Source: Sphingomonas sp. CCH10-B3
GTDB lineage: Bacteria; Pseudomonadota; Alphaproteobacteria; Sphingomonadales; Sphingomonadaceae
Length of the DNA stretch: 64,000 bases
Direction: 5' to 3'
Assembly: GCF_001556185.1 (NCBI RefSeq)
Contig: NZ_LSIJ01000105.1
Location: 1-64,000 of the forward strand
Shown here: positions 7,549 through 16,186 of the stretch, in pieces
Layout of the letters: every line of letters begins with the position of its first letter
Numbering within the stretch: position 1 is the stretch's first letter
Position numbers and translations under genes: made by a program
The notes under the pieces: generated by a model
Database searches by the model: none
Seen by the model: only the letters and a program-made list of their open reading frames with translations
Told to the model about the DNA's origin: nothing

Positions 7549-8957
7549 GCGGCGCGGTGACGGAACTGCCCGTAGGCAGCGAAGCAGGCACGCCGGATCA
7601 CGGCATCACATTTGGTGAAGCCGTGCGCGTCTGGGCGCGGATCGCATCGCTGAGCTTCGGCGGCCCCGCTGGCCAGATCGCGGTAATGCACCGCATCCTC
7701 GTCGAGGAGAAGCACTGGATCGGTGAGGAGCGCTTTCTGCACGCGCTCAACTATTGCATGTTGCTGCCCGGCCCCGAAGCGCAGCAGCTTGCCGCCTATA
7801 TCGGCTGGCTGCTTCACAAGACCAAGGGCGGTCTGGTCGCAGGCGGACTGTTCGTGCTGCCCGGCTTCCTCGCAATCCTGGGCCTCAGTTATCTCTATGT
7901 GCTGCTCGGCCATGTGCCGCTGATCACCGGGTTGTTCTTCGGCTTGAAGGCGGCGGTCCTCGCGGTGGTGATCCAGGCGGTGGTGCGGGTCGGATCGCGT
8001 GCTCTCAAGAACAACGTCATGCGCGGGATCGCGGCGGCCGCCTTTGTCGCGATCTTTTTCCTCAATGCGCCTTTTCCGCTGATCGTCCTAGCGGCGGGCA
8101 TCGGCGGCTATGTCGGCGGACGGCTGGGCTTGTCGGCCTTCAAGGGCGGCGGCGGACATGGGAGCGCGGGCGGGAATGTCGTCCATGACCGCGATACCGC
8201 GCTCGGCGAAAGCCTGCCGGATCATGCCAAGCCCAACCTTGGCTGGTCGCTCAAGATTTCCGGGACATTCCTGTTCCTTTGGCTCGCGCCGGTCATCGCG
8301 CTGCTGGTGCTTCTCGGCCCCGATGACGTGTTCACGCGCATCGCAACCTTCTTCAGCCAGATGGCGATGGTTACATTCGGCGGCGCTTATGCCGTGCTGG
8401 CTTATGTCGCGCAGGAAGCGGTAGGCACCTATCATTGGCTCAGGCCCGGCGAGATGCTCGACGGCCTTGGCCTGGCCGAGACGACGCCGGGGCCGCTGAT
8501 CATGGTCACGCAGTTCGTCGGCTTCCTCGCGGCGTTTCGCGATGCGGGCGCATTGCCGCAATTGGTCGCGGCCACGCTGGGCGCGATCCTGACGACATGG
8601 GTGACGTTCATGCCCTGCTTCCTGTGGATCTTCGCGGGTGCGCCGTTCGTCGAGCAGTTGCGCGGCAACCGGACGCTCTCGGCCGCACTCAGCGCGATCA
8701 CGGCGGCCGTCGTGGGCGTGATCCTCAACCTTGCCGTCTGGTTTGCGATCCACACCTTGTTCCAGGACGTGCGGGTGGTCCGGGTCGCGCGGTTCGCCTT
8801 CGACTTCCCGGTTCTGACCTCGCTTTACCTCCCGGCGGCGCTGCTGGCCGCCGGCGCCGCGATAGCCGTGTTCCGGTTCAAGGTCGGGATGATCCCGGTC
8901 CTCGCGGCAAGTTCCGCGATCGGTGCGGCCCTCTATCTGTCAGGCGTGGTCCAATGA
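7545..8957 (+). CDS. chrA: Chromate efflux transporter ChrA
   Basis: 470 residues, the long two-domain CHR family form. The first half has FGEAVRVWARIASLSFGGPAGQIAVMHRILVEEKHWI and the second repeats the pattern as FFSQMAMVTFGGAYAVLAYVAQEAV… GLGLAETTPGPLIMVTQFVGFLA, which are the paired CHR signatures. About ten hydrophobic segments are present. The protein exports chromate across the inner membrane. The ATG at 7545 overlaps the upstream stop; a longer frame from 7494 lies inside the ChrB-like gene and is rejected. The stop overlaps an ATG at 8954, but the next gene more likely starts at 8981. Confidence 0.93.
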   Translation: MSGAVTELPVGSEAGTPDHGITFGEAVRVWARIASLSFGGPAGQIAVMHRILVEEKHWIGEERFLHALNYCMLLPGPEAQQLAAYIGWLLHKTKGGLVAGGLFVLPGFLAILGLSYLYVLLGHVPLITGLFFGLKAAVLAVVIQAVVRVGSRALKNNVMRGIAAAAFVAIFFLNAPFPLIVLAAGIGGYVGGRLGLSAFKGGGGHGSAGGNVVHDRDTALGESLPDHAKPNLGWSLKISGTFLFLWLAPVIALLVLLGPDDVFTRIATFFSQMAMVTFGGAYAVLAYVAQEAVGTYHWLRPGEMLDGLGLAETTPGPLIMVTQFVGFLAAFRDAGALPQLVAATLGAILTTWVTFMPCFLWIFAGAPFVEQLRGNRTLSAALSAITAAVVGVILNLAVWFAIHTLFQDVRVVRVARFAFDFPVLTSLYLPAALLAAGAAIAVFRFKVGMIPVLAASSAIGAALYLSGVVQ

Positions 8958-8980
8958 TCCCGCTGCTGCTCAAGGAGATC

Positions 8981-9877
8981 ATGATGAAGCGTATCACCAC
9001 GTTCGGCCTGTTGGGGCTTCTCGCTCTGAGTTCGCCCGCATTGGCGGCTGAACCCTGGGAACAGGCGGTCGCCACCGCCATCGGCAAACCGGGCGCCGAG
9101 ATGCCGGGCGGTGTCTATCGCATCGGCCTGCCGCGCAGCGACCTGCATGTGGTGCTCGACGGCGTGACCTTGAAACCGGCGCTGGCGCTCGGCTCCTGGC
9201 TGGCGTTCGTACCGCATGGCGGGGGTCAGGCGATGGTCATGGGCGATCTGGTGCTCACCGATACCGAAGTGAATCCGGTGATGGCCAAGCTTGTCGCCGG
9301 CGGAATCGAGATCACCGCGCTCCACAACCATCTGCTGCGGAACACACCCCACACCATGTATATGCACATCGCCGGGCATGGCGATCCGGCGCAACTCGCC
9401 AAGGTGCTGCACGATGCGCTGGCGCTGAGCGGCACGCCCTTGTCCGCGCCTCCGGCGGCAAGCCCCGCCGCGCCGGAGACGATCGACCTCGACACCGCCG
9501 CGCTCGACCGCATCATGGGCCACAAGGGCAAGATCGGCGGCGGCGTCTATGCATTCGGCATTCCCCGTGCCGAGGCACCGCGCGATGGTGGGATGGCGTT
9601 ACCGCCCGCGATGGGCGCGGCCATCGCCATCAACTTCCAGCCAACCGGCGGCGGCAAGGCGGCGATCACCGGCGACTTCGTGCTGACAGCGTCGGAGGTC
9701 AATCCGGTGCTGCGCGAGTTGCGGCAGAACGGGATCGAGGTGACGGCGCTCCACAACCACATGCTCGACGACGAGCCGCGCCTGTTCTTCATGCACTTCT
9801 GGGCCAATGACGACGCGCAGAAGCTCGCGCGCGGGTTGACCGCCGCGCTCAGCCATGTCGCGGTCGCGGCGAACTAG
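8981..9877 (+). CDS. Secreted DUF1259 (LppY/LpqO-like) protein
   Basis: 298 residues. A signal peptide is clear (MMKRITTFGLLGLLALSSPALAA), and AAGGAG sits a few bases before the ATG pair at 8981/8984, which decides the start. The mature protein contains two copies of the same unit, each with a VNPV…GIE(I/V)TALHNH(L/M)L segment followed by a methionine/histidine strand (MYMHIAGHG and FFMHFWAND). DUF1259 proteins are periplasmic or lipoprotein-like and of unknown biochemical role. They often accompany chrA, and here the gene directly follows it in the same operon. Confidence 0.85.
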   Translation: MMKRITTFGLLGLLALSSPALAAEPWEQAVATAIGKPGAEMPGGVYRIGLPRSDLHVVLDGVTLKPALALGSWLAFVPHGGGQAMVMGDLVLTDTEVNPVMAKLVAGGIEITALHNHLLRNTPHTMYMHIAGHGDPAQLAKVLHDALALSGTPLSAPPAASPAAPETIDLDTAALDRIMGHKGKIGGGVYAFGIPRAEAPRDGGMALPPAMGAAIAINFQPTGGGKAAITGDFVLTASEVNPVLRELRQNGIEVTALHNHMLDDEPRLFFMHFWANDDAQKLARGLTAALSHVAVAAN

Positions 9878-9886
9878 GGCGCAGCG

Positions 9887-10867
9887 ATGAAACCCTGGAG
9901 GGGATGTGCAGCGGCACTGCTGCTGGCGCTGCCGGGGTGCAGCCAGGCACAACCGACCGATCCGCACTCCCCTCTCGTGCTGGAGCGAACGATCTCGCTC
10001 CCCGACACCAGGGGGCGCATCGACCATCTGGCGGTCGATCTGGCGGACCATCGGCTGTTCGTTGCCGAGATCGCCAACGGCACGGTCGATGAGGTCGATC
10101 TTGAGGCCGGCAAGGTCATCGGCCGCATCGCCGGCCTTGGCGAACCGCAGGGCGTCGCCTGGCTTCCGGCGACCCACGAATTGGTGGTCGCCTGCGGTGA
10201 CGGCTCGGTCCGCTTCTATGACACAGAGCTTCACGAGCGGGCGCGGATCGCGCTTGAGGACGATGCCGACAATGTGCGGGTCGATCCGCGCAACGGCCAT
10301 GTCATCGTCGGCTATGGCAAGGGCGGCCTCGCCACGATCGATCCCGTCCGTCACACGGTTCTCGCCCGATTGGCGCTGCCCGGCCATCCGGAGGGGTTTC
10401 GGCTGTCCGGATCGCGCGCCTATATCAATATCCCCGATGACGGCTCGGTGATCGCGGCCGACATCGACCAGGGAAAACAACTGGCACGCTGGCCGACCGG
10501 ACTGCACCGGCTTAACTTCCCGATGGCGGTCGAGCCGTCAGGCAACCGGATCGTGATCGCCTATCGGCTCCCGGCGGCGCTGGCGACGATCGATACAGCG
10601 AGCGGCCAAACGCTCTCCCTCGGATCAGCTTGCGGTGATGCCGACGATCTATTCCTGGTGCGCGATCATATCCTGCTGGTCTGCGGCGCCGGCCATGTCG
10701 ATGTGATCGGCGCCGATGGACAGAGCGCGTGGGCGCAAACTGCTGGCGGCGCACGCACCGGGCTCTATGTGCCGGAGCTGGACCGATTGTTCGTGGCGGT
10801 TCCGGCCCATGGTCATCCCGCCGCGATCTGGGCGCTCAAACTGAATCTCGCGCAGCCCCAGCGCTGA
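9887..10867 (+). CDS. Periplasmic beta-propeller (YncE-like) protein, probable lipoprotein
   Basis: 326 residues. The N-terminus MKPWRGCAAALLLALPGCSQ has a hydrophobic stretch ending in a lipobox-like LPGC. The rest is built of repeated short strands (RIDHLAVDLADHRLFVAEIANGTVDEVDL, GKVIGRIAGLGEPQGVAWLP, NVRVDPRNGHVIVGYG, and so on), as in YncE/YVTN-type seven-bladed propellers. Function is unknown; its position as last gene of the chromate operon suggests a shared envelope role with the DUF1259 protein, which is inference. Confidence 0.7.
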   Translation: MKPWRGCAAALLLALPGCSQAQPTDPHSPLVLERTISLPDTRGRIDHLAVDLADHRLFVAEIANGTVDEVDLEAGKVIGRIAGLGEPQGVAWLPATHELVVACGDGSVRFYDTELHERARIALEDDADNVRVDPRNGHVIVGYGKGGLATIDPVRHTVLARLALPGHPEGFRLSGSRAYINIPDDGSVIAADIDQGKQLARWPTGLHRLNFPMAVEPSGNRIVIAYRLPAALATIDTASGQTLSLGSACGDADDLFLVRDHILLVCGAGHVDVIGADGQSAWAQTAGGARTGLYVPELDRLFVAVPAHGHPAAIWALKLNLAQPQR

Positions 10868-10879
10868 AGCACGGCGGCG

Positions 10880-11146
10880 TCAGAGATATTTGGCCAGTTC
10901 ACCCAGCTTAGCCAGTTCGTCGCGCGTCGCCTTGGGCAACGGCCCGACCAGTTCCTCCAGATGATGTTCGATATGATCGCTGACCAGCAGTGTCTTGGTC
11001 TTGTCGAGCGCAGCGACCACCGCCTGCATCTGCTGCGCGATCTGGAGGCCGTCCCGGCCTTCGGCAACCATTTCGACGATCTTGGCGAGATGGCCCTGCG
11101 CGCGCTTCAGGCGGTTGAGAAGATCGGGATTGGCGGCATGGCTCAT
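10880..11146 (-). CDS. Metal-sensing repressor, CsoR/RcnR family
   Basis: 88 residues starting at the ATG at 11146. The family four-helix pattern is clear: DLLNRLKRAQGHLAKIVEMVAEGR, then QQMQAVVAALDKTKTLLVSDHIEHHLEELVG. The position that is Cys35 in RcnR and CsoR is not cysteine here (GRDGLQIAQQ). The N-terminal His (MSH) and the DHIEHH cluster remain, as in nickel/cobalt sensors with His-based ligand sets. It lies 13 bp downstream of the rcnA-like gene on the same strand and probably represses it through the site near 12071. It is distinct from the second repressor at 27636. Confidence 0.88.
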   Translation of the reverse strand: MSHAANPDLLNRLKRAQGHLAKIVEMVAEGRDGLQIAQQMQAVVAALDKTKTLLVSDHIEHHLEELVGPLPKATRDELAKLGELAKYL

Positions 11147-11159
11147 GCAAATGTCCTGC

Positions 11160-12035
11160 TCAATGCGGTAGCGCGATCCATCCGTGAACGGCGACATAGA
11201 GGCCGACGATCAGGATGACCCCACCCGAAACATAGGGCGCCTTGCGGACGATCTCGCCAAAACCGCTCCAGCGCTTCGTCACCTGCTTGACGCTGATCGC
11301 GGCGATGACGCCCGACGCGACCATGGTGATGGCAAGCCCGATGCTAAAGCACAACACCAGCACGGCGCCCAGCGCGAGCCGCTGGAGCTGGAGGCAGAGC
11401 AGCAGCACGGTGATCGCGCCCGGGCATGGGATCAGACCGCCGGTCAGGCCGAACAGGATGATCTGGCCGGTGGTGACATTGCTGTTCGCGAAGCGGCGCC
11501 GGATGTCCTCTGCATGGGCCATTTCGTGCGCATCGACAAAGCCGCCGGTCGCAACCTCCAGGCCGCGTTCCTCGGCTTCCTCGAATTCTTCATGTTCATG
11601 GTGGTCGTGATCGCCGTGATGATTATGCCCGTGGCCGTGGGAGTGGCCGTGATGGTGCCCATGATCGTGGTGATAGTGTTCGGCTGCAATCTGCTCGCGG
11701 CGGGTGCGCCATAGCATCCAGGCGGCGATCACGACGATCAGCACGCCGGATGCGAGCTGGAAATAGGGTTCGGTCGCTTCCGCGTTGAGGCCGCCGAACA
11801 GCCACATGCCGCCGAGCGCCACGACCCAGACCACGACCGTATGGGAGAGCGTCGCCGCCAAACCCAGCAGCACGGCCTGGCGCACTGTTCCCCTGACCGC
11901 GATGATGAAGGCCGCCATCATCGTCTTCGAATGGCCCGGTTCGAGCCCGTGCAGCGCGCCGAGCAAGATGGCGGTAGGCACAAACAGCCACGCATGGGCG
12001 GCGCTTTGTTGAAGCAGGTCTGCAAGAGAGGTCAT
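11160..12035 (-). CDS. rcnA: Nickel/cobalt efflux transporter RcnA (NicO family)
   Basis: 291 residues with about six membrane segments. LLGALHGLEPGHSKTMMAAFI near the N-terminus and LTGGLIPCPGAITVLLLCL in the second half are the NicO family signatures. Between membrane halves lies a strongly histidine-rich loop (HYHHDHGHHHGHSHGHGHN and onward), typical of RcnA and expected to bind the metal. The protein pumps Ni(II)/Co(II) out of the cytoplasm. The start codon is at 12033–12035, and a CsoR/RcnR-type operator candidate is about 35 bp upstream. Confidence 0.92.
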   Translation of the reverse strand: MTSLADLLQQSAAHAWLFVPTAILLGALHGLEPGHSKTMMAAFIIAVRGTVRQAVLLGLAATLSHTVVVWVVALGGMWLFGGLNAEATEPYFQLASGVLIVVIAAWMLWRTRREQIAAEHYHHDHGHHHGHSHGHGHNHHGDHDHHEHEEFEEAEERGLEVATGGFVDAHEMAHAEDIRRRFANSNVTTGQIILFGLTGGLIPCPGAITVLLLCLQLQRLALGAVLVLCFSIGLAITMVASGVIAAISVKQVTKRWSGFGEIVRKAPYVSGGVILIVGLYVAVHGWIALPH

Positions 12036-12070
12036 GGCGTGGCGTTTAGCATGAGCTTTCGCATCATCCC

Positions 12071-12082
12071 ATCCCCCTGGAT
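12071..12082 (-). promoter_or_regulatory. Candidate CsoR/RcnR-type operator for rcnA
   Basis: Read toward rcnA the site is ATCCAGGGGGAT, a G-tract flanked by imperfect inverted AT ends, about 36 bp upstream of the start. The core CCAGGGGGAT occurs again in the palindrome in front of the MFS exporter (27464–27481), where the second family member is encoded. G/C-tract palindromes are the known targets of RcnR/CsoR repressors. Confidence 0.5.
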
Positions 12083-12189
12083 AGGATATTTATCGATAAA
12101 CGAACCTTATTGTGTTCTGGAGATTACTCCTCATCGCCTGATGAGCATCGGCGCCCGCTGGCTCAATCTACAAGTAGCGCGAGATTGCC

Positions 12190-12320
12190 TTGAAACCCTC
12201 GATCGCCCTGTTCGAGGGCGATCGGCGGTTCGCGGTGGTGGTCCGCTTGCCGGATGCCCAGCGCGACGATCTTGAAACGCTTGGCGTCATCCCGGTCATG
12301 CTGCCGGCGGCCGAAGGCCA
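12190..12320 (+). pseudogene. Fragment of a czcA-type RND pump gene
   Basis: Translation gives LFEGDRRFAVVVRLPDAQRD-DLETLGVIPVMLPA, nearly the same as an internal segment of the complete czcA in this window (LFEGDRRFSVVVRLPDAQRD…, bases about 20745–20855 on the other strand). Only about 40 codons remain, and the nucleotide differences show it is a diverged relative rather than a recent copy. It marks an older efflux operon lost from this place. From 12321 to 12720 I see no gene. Confidence 0.75.
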
Positions 12321-12720
12321 GGCTGGTGCTGCCGGCGATTACGGCTTGGACAGCCCGCCTGAAGATCGGTCCCATGCCAAAGGCCAAGTTGGCGACCTCG
12401 TAGGCAAACGCAATGCCGGTGCCCGGATGGGCATCGGCATTGTGATCCAGCAAATATCAAGCCGGTCAGACTGCACCGTCCCTTCGGAATGCTGGTCGCG
12501 GATACGTAGCCAGAATCTCCGCAATCGATTTGAACTCCATGACCGTCATCGATCGCCGTTGTCACTACGCTGGCGTAGCAAAGGCGGTTTATAGGTCATT
12601 TTCGGCGGAAACCAACGGTATGTGGTGACCCGCGATGATGAACACTACATTTACGCTGTAACACCGCCCTAATGCTTGCACATTCGAATCAATTCGGATG
12701 GGCCGCCGCCGCAGTCGAGT

Positions 12721-13647
12721 CTATGACGGAAGAACTTCGACAGTCATGGAATAAGACGATCGTGGCCGCGGTGGCGCAATCGGGCGCGGTGCTCCTTCGC
12801 CTCCGGGCAGATTACCAGCAGCCAGTGGCTGTTCAGCCTTGGCACTGGCTTGGGGCGCAGAACCACCGGGGCCGGCCGCGCTCCGTCCACCGCCGCTGGC
12901 GACGTTTACCCACCACATACCGGCGTCCGGCCAAGTGATCGTGACCTTGCCCTCGGCATCGGTCGTGAGATCAAGCTGCTGAATGCCATCGCGATAGCGA
13001 ACGCCACCGTTTACCGCGCTCACGGAAAGGTCGGCCGCCGGCTTGCCATCAAGCAGGAACTGGAAAGTGGCAGCCTCGCCGCTCGCCAGTTCGGTAGGGT
13101 GCGTAACCGGAACCATCTCAAGTCCCTTGCCGGTCGGCTTGAAAACCGCGGTGGTCGGCTCTCCAGCGGTCGCAAAGGTCTCGATGCGGCTCGTATTGAC
13201 CGCGCTCCATACATCGGTCGCCCCGGCGGGCACAGCTTGAGCGAGCGTTGCAGGCGTGGTCCCGCGCGGAAGCATCTTCCGTTCTCCGTTCAGCAGGTAG
13301 CTGCCGCTCACCGATTCAGAAACGATTGCGATCTTGTAGGTGCCGGGCTGCACGACATGGACATCGAAAGTCTGACGCAGGCGGCCCTTCGCGCTGTTCT
13401 CGACCGCTACCTTGCTGCCATCCGGCGCGAGCGCGAACGGTTCCCAATTCTGCACGGCGTGATCGAAATAATAGAGGTCCGTCGATAGGGCCGCATCGAC
13501 CGTCAGCCATTCGTCGCCGCTACCGACGAACATGGTCTCGGAAGGAAGCATCCACGACCGGGGCGCTGCCTCGACAGCGATCGGCGCAAGCGCGGCTCCC
13601 ATGGCGAGGGCCGACAGGATCGACGTGCGGATCATCTTCACAGGCAT
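12721..13647 (-). CDS. Secreted DUF4198-family protein
   Basis: 308 residues with a signal peptide (SILSALAMGAALAPIAVEAA). The first mature residues, APRSWMLPSETMFVGSGDEWLTVDAALSTDLYYFDH, match the DUF4198 pattern, and the second domain has VSAVNGGVRYRDGIQQLDLTTDAEGKVTITWPDAGMWWVNV. The tail is rich in Ala/Pro/Gly. The family is found next to nickel or iron transport genes and is thought to act in the periplasm, but its activity is not known. It is 9 bp downstream of the DUF2271 gene and probably co-transcribed with it. Confidence 0.8.
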   Translation of the reverse strand: MPVKMIRTSILSALAMGAALAPIAVEAAPRSWMLPSETMFVGSGDEWLTVDAALSTDLYYFDHAVQNWEPFALAPDGSKVAVENSAKGRLRQTFDVHVVQPGTYKIAIVSESVSGSYLLNGERKMLPRGTTPATLAQAVPAGATDVWSAVNTSRIETFATAGEPTTAVFKPTGKGLEMVPVTHPTELASGEAATFQFLLDGKPAADLSVSAVNGGVRYRDGIQQLDLTTDAEGKVTITWPDAGMWWVNVASGGGRSAAGPGGSAPQASAKAEQPLAAGNLPGGEGAPRPIAPPRPRSSYSMTVEVLPS

Positions 13648-13656
13648 AGCTCCCCC

Positions 13657-14181
13657 TTAACGCCGGGCGTTCAGTGAGACGCGGCCAAGCTCGAACTTGC
13701 CGCTCGTCGATGCAGTTGCCTGGGTTCCCGACCAGGTGAAGGGCAGACGCACCGCTTCGCGTCCACCGGCCTCGCGTGCTGCTTCGACGACGAGGACATA
13801 GTTCCCCGGTGTCAGCGCGGGCATACCTCCCCGACCGGCGGTGAAGCTGAGCGTATGCGATCCGGCCGGACGGGTTGCGCCGCTCACGCCGTCGGCAGGA
13901 ACACTGAGCATTCGTCCGGCAGCACGCCACCAAAGACGCACGTCGCGCAGCCATTTGGCGCCCGCATTGTTGCGCTTGTCGACATCATAGAGAATGCTGA
14001 GGGTCCGGGGAGCGCTGCCCGCCTTCTCCAGCCAGACCGCCACATAGGGGCGATGATATTCGGCAACCGACAATCGCGGCAGCGTGAACGAAAGGTCAAT
14101 CGTCTGCGCGCCAGCTGGCGTTACCCCAAAGCCGCTTGAGCCGAGAGCCGCCGCAGTCAATCCCGTCAAGCGAAAACGCAT
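13657..14181 (-). CDS. Secreted DUF2271-family protein
   Basis: 174 residues from the ATG at 14181, with a signal peptide (FRLTGLTAAALGSSGFGVTPAGAQ). Mature sequence: FTLPRLSVAEYHRPYVAVWLEKAG, LSILYDVDKRNNAGAKWLRDVRLWWRAAG and the closing FTWSG…SGKFELGRVSL, which is the DUF2271 layout. A longer frame to 14271 adds unconvincing residues. DUF2271 and DUF4198 genes usually travel together with PepSY iron-related membrane proteins; the PepSY partner is absent here. Function unknown, periplasmic. Confidence 0.8.
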   Translation of the reverse strand: MRFRLTGLTAAALGSSGFGVTPAGAQTIDLSFTLPRLSVAEYHRPYVAVWLEKAGSAPRTLSILYDVDKRNNAGAKWLRDVRLWWRAAGRMLSVPADGVSGATRPAGSHTLSFTAGRGGMPALTPGNYVLVVEAAREAGGREAVRLPFTWSGTQATASTSGKFELGRVSLNARR

Positions 14182-14331
14182 GCATATATCCCTGATTTCG
14201 ATTGCTTCTAAGAAGCCCAAGGTCCAATTCAACATCACCCACGTAGCGCAAACAATTCGCATTCGCAACAAAAGGGACTTGCGTTCATCAATATTGCATC
14301 GTCAAATGGGAAGAGCGCATGTTCGTGCACC

Positions 14332-15648
14332 TTAACTCCGATTGTAAGAACGGCTATTCCATTCAAGACGGCGACCCACAGATGCAGCATGGGCGGGCAG
14401 TCCTTCAGCCTCGGCAAGGGTCACGGCTGCACGACCGAGTTCTCGTAAAGCCCGTTCGTCCAGCTCGATAACGCTGGTGCGCTTCATGAAATCAAGCACC
14501 GATAGTCCTGAGGCGAACCGCGCCCGGCGCCCTGTTGGCAGGACGTGATTGGGGCCAGCGATATAGTCGCCGATAGCTTCCGGCGTATGCTGGCCGAGAA
14601 AGACCGAGCCAGCATGTGCGACACGGTCAAAAAGATGGCGAGGTCGAGGGGTGGCGATCTGGAGATGTTCGGGCGCAAGCGCATCGATGAGTGGTATGGC
14701 ATCGTCGAGAGCAGGGACGACAATGATCGCGCCATGCGCTTCCCACGAGGAACGCGCCACCGCCGAAGTGGCGAGGGTGCCGAGTTGCACTTCGACCGCC
14801 GCAGCGACGTGGTCGGCGAAGGCCCGATCGTTGGTGATGAGGATCGACTGGCTCGTCGGATCATGTTCGGCCTGACTGAGAAGGTCGGCGGCGATGCAAT
14901 CCGCATCGTTCGCTCCATCCGCCAGGACGACAATCTCGGATGGACCCGCGACCATGTCGATTCCCACGACACCGTAAACCTGCCGCTTGGCTTCGGCGAC
15001 CCAGGCATTGCCCGGACCGGTGATGACATCGACGCGTGGGATCGACCCAGTGCCGTAAGCCAGCGCGGCGACCGCTTGTGCACCGCCAATCGGACGCACC
15101 TCGTCAATGCCGGCGAGGTAGGCCGCCGCCAGCACCAGCGGGTTGGCGATGCCATCGGGCATCGGGGTCGCCATCACCACGCGACTTACGCCCGCAACGG
15201 CGGCAGGAATCGCGTTCATCAGCACCGATGAGGGATAAGTGGCTCGGCCCCCCGGCACATAGATACCGGCGCTTTCCACTGCCCGCCATCGCGCGCCGAG
15301 CCGGACGCCAGCACCGTCCACATAGTCGCTGTCCGTGGGCAACTGCCTTTCATGGTAGGTGGCAATCCGCCGCGCGGCAAGTTCCAGGGCCATACGCAAG
15401 TCAGGGTCGAGGTCGCGGAACACCCTCTCGCAAACGTCGCGGCCGATCGTCCATCCGGTCTGGTCGAGGTCGTGCCGATCCCACTTCCAAGTATAGGCGC
15501 GCAACGCATCGTCGCCGTCCCGGCGAACAGCCGCGATCACCTCGCGCACGACCACCGAGACATCCTCGTCGGCTTCGCGCCGCGCTTCCACCAGTGCGTC
15601 AAAATCCAATTTGAAATCAGGGGCGTCCGCAAAAAATCTTCGAACCAT
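14332..15648 (-). CDS. hisD: Histidinol dehydrogenase (extra copy in a metal island)
   Basis: 438 residues, full length. Conserved parts are intact: GARWRAVESAGIYVPGGRATYPSSVLMNAIPAAVAGV; GGAQAVAALAYGTGSIPRVDVITGPGN; the zinc site residues in LLSQAEHDP (Gln, His) and in DYIAGPNHVLPT (Asp, His); and EHLQI. The enzyme oxidises L-histidinol to histidine using a zinc centre. No other his gene lies nearby, so this is not a histidine operon; it sits between nickel-associated genes. Histidine is a strong nickel chelator, so a resistance role, or a metal-tolerant substitute enzyme, is possible. That is inference. Confidence 0.92.
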   Translation of the reverse strand: MVRRFFADAPDFKLDFDALVEARREADEDVSVVVREVIAAVRRDGDDALRAYTWKWDRHDLDQTGWTIGRDVCERVFRDLDPDLRMALELAARRIATYHERQLPTDSDYVDGAGVRLGARWRAVESAGIYVPGGRATYPSSVLMNAIPAAVAGVSRVVMATPMPDGIANPLVLAAAYLAGIDEVRPIGGAQAVAALAYGTGSIPRVDVITGPGNAWVAEAKRQVYGVVGIDMVAGPSEIVVLADGANDADCIAADLLSQAEHDPTSQSILITNDRAFADHVAAAVEVQLGTLATSAVARSSWEAHGAIIVVPALDDAIPLIDALAPEHLQIATPRPRHLFDRVAHAGSVFLGQHTPEAIGDYIAGPNHVLPTGRRARFASGLSVLDFMKRTSVIELDERALRELGRAAVTLAEAEGLPAHAASVGRRLEWNSRSYNRS

Positions 15649-15711
15649 GCTTCACACTTCCACTTGTTGGGCGCTGAATTTGGTGAGGCGACACGCAGCA
15701 GCTTTCGCAGA

Positions 15712-16152
15712 TTACCGCACAGCCTCGACCGCGATCAGCAGCACGGCATAGCGCCCGCCTTTGGCCAGCAACACCAGCGGCAGGAAGACCCGTAAAGGCG
15801 TGCGTAGCAATCCGGCCGCAAAGGTTAGCGGATCTCCTACAATCGGCGCCCAGGAAAGCAGGAGAGACCATTTGCCCCACCGGGCATACCAGCAAACGGC
15901 CTTCTCGACCGTGGCGGCCTTGAACGGAAACCAGCGCCGGTCGCGCAGCCGTTCGAAACCGCGTCCGAGCAGCCAATTGAAAAGCGAACCGAGCGTGTTT
16001 CCTGCCGTCGCACTTAACAGCAGCAGGAGCAGATCGTATCGCCCACTGATCGCCATCGCCGAGAGCAGGATTTCGGACTGTGCAGGCAGCAGGGTCGCGG
16101 CGACGAACGCTGTCACGAACAACCCGGCATAGGGCGCCGCTATAGCGATCAT
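15712..16152 (-). CDS. YqaA/DedA-like membrane protein
   Basis: 146 residues, four or five hydrophobic segments. YAGLFVTAFVAATLLPAQSEILLSAM followed by LSATAGNTLGSLFNWLLGRGFERLRDRRWFPF and WARWGKWSLLLSWAPIVGDPLTFAAGLLRTPLRVFLPL-type sequence fits the YqaA branch of the SNARE-associated/DedA family, with the conserved GN and DP positions. DedA relatives act in lipid or ion handling of the inner membrane; the role here is unknown. It lies 34 bp downstream of the VIT1-like gene on the same strand. Confidence 0.75.
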   Translation of the reverse strand: MIAIAAPYAGLFVTAFVAATLLPAQSEILLSAMAISGRYDLLLLLLSATAGNTLGSLFNWLLGRGFERLRDRRWFPFKAATVEKAVCWYARWGKWSLLLSWAPIVGDPLTFAAGLLRTPLRVFLPLVLLAKGGRYAVLLIAVEAVR

Positions 16153-16186
16153 CGCGATCGACAGAAGGCATAGCGGTTCGCATCCT

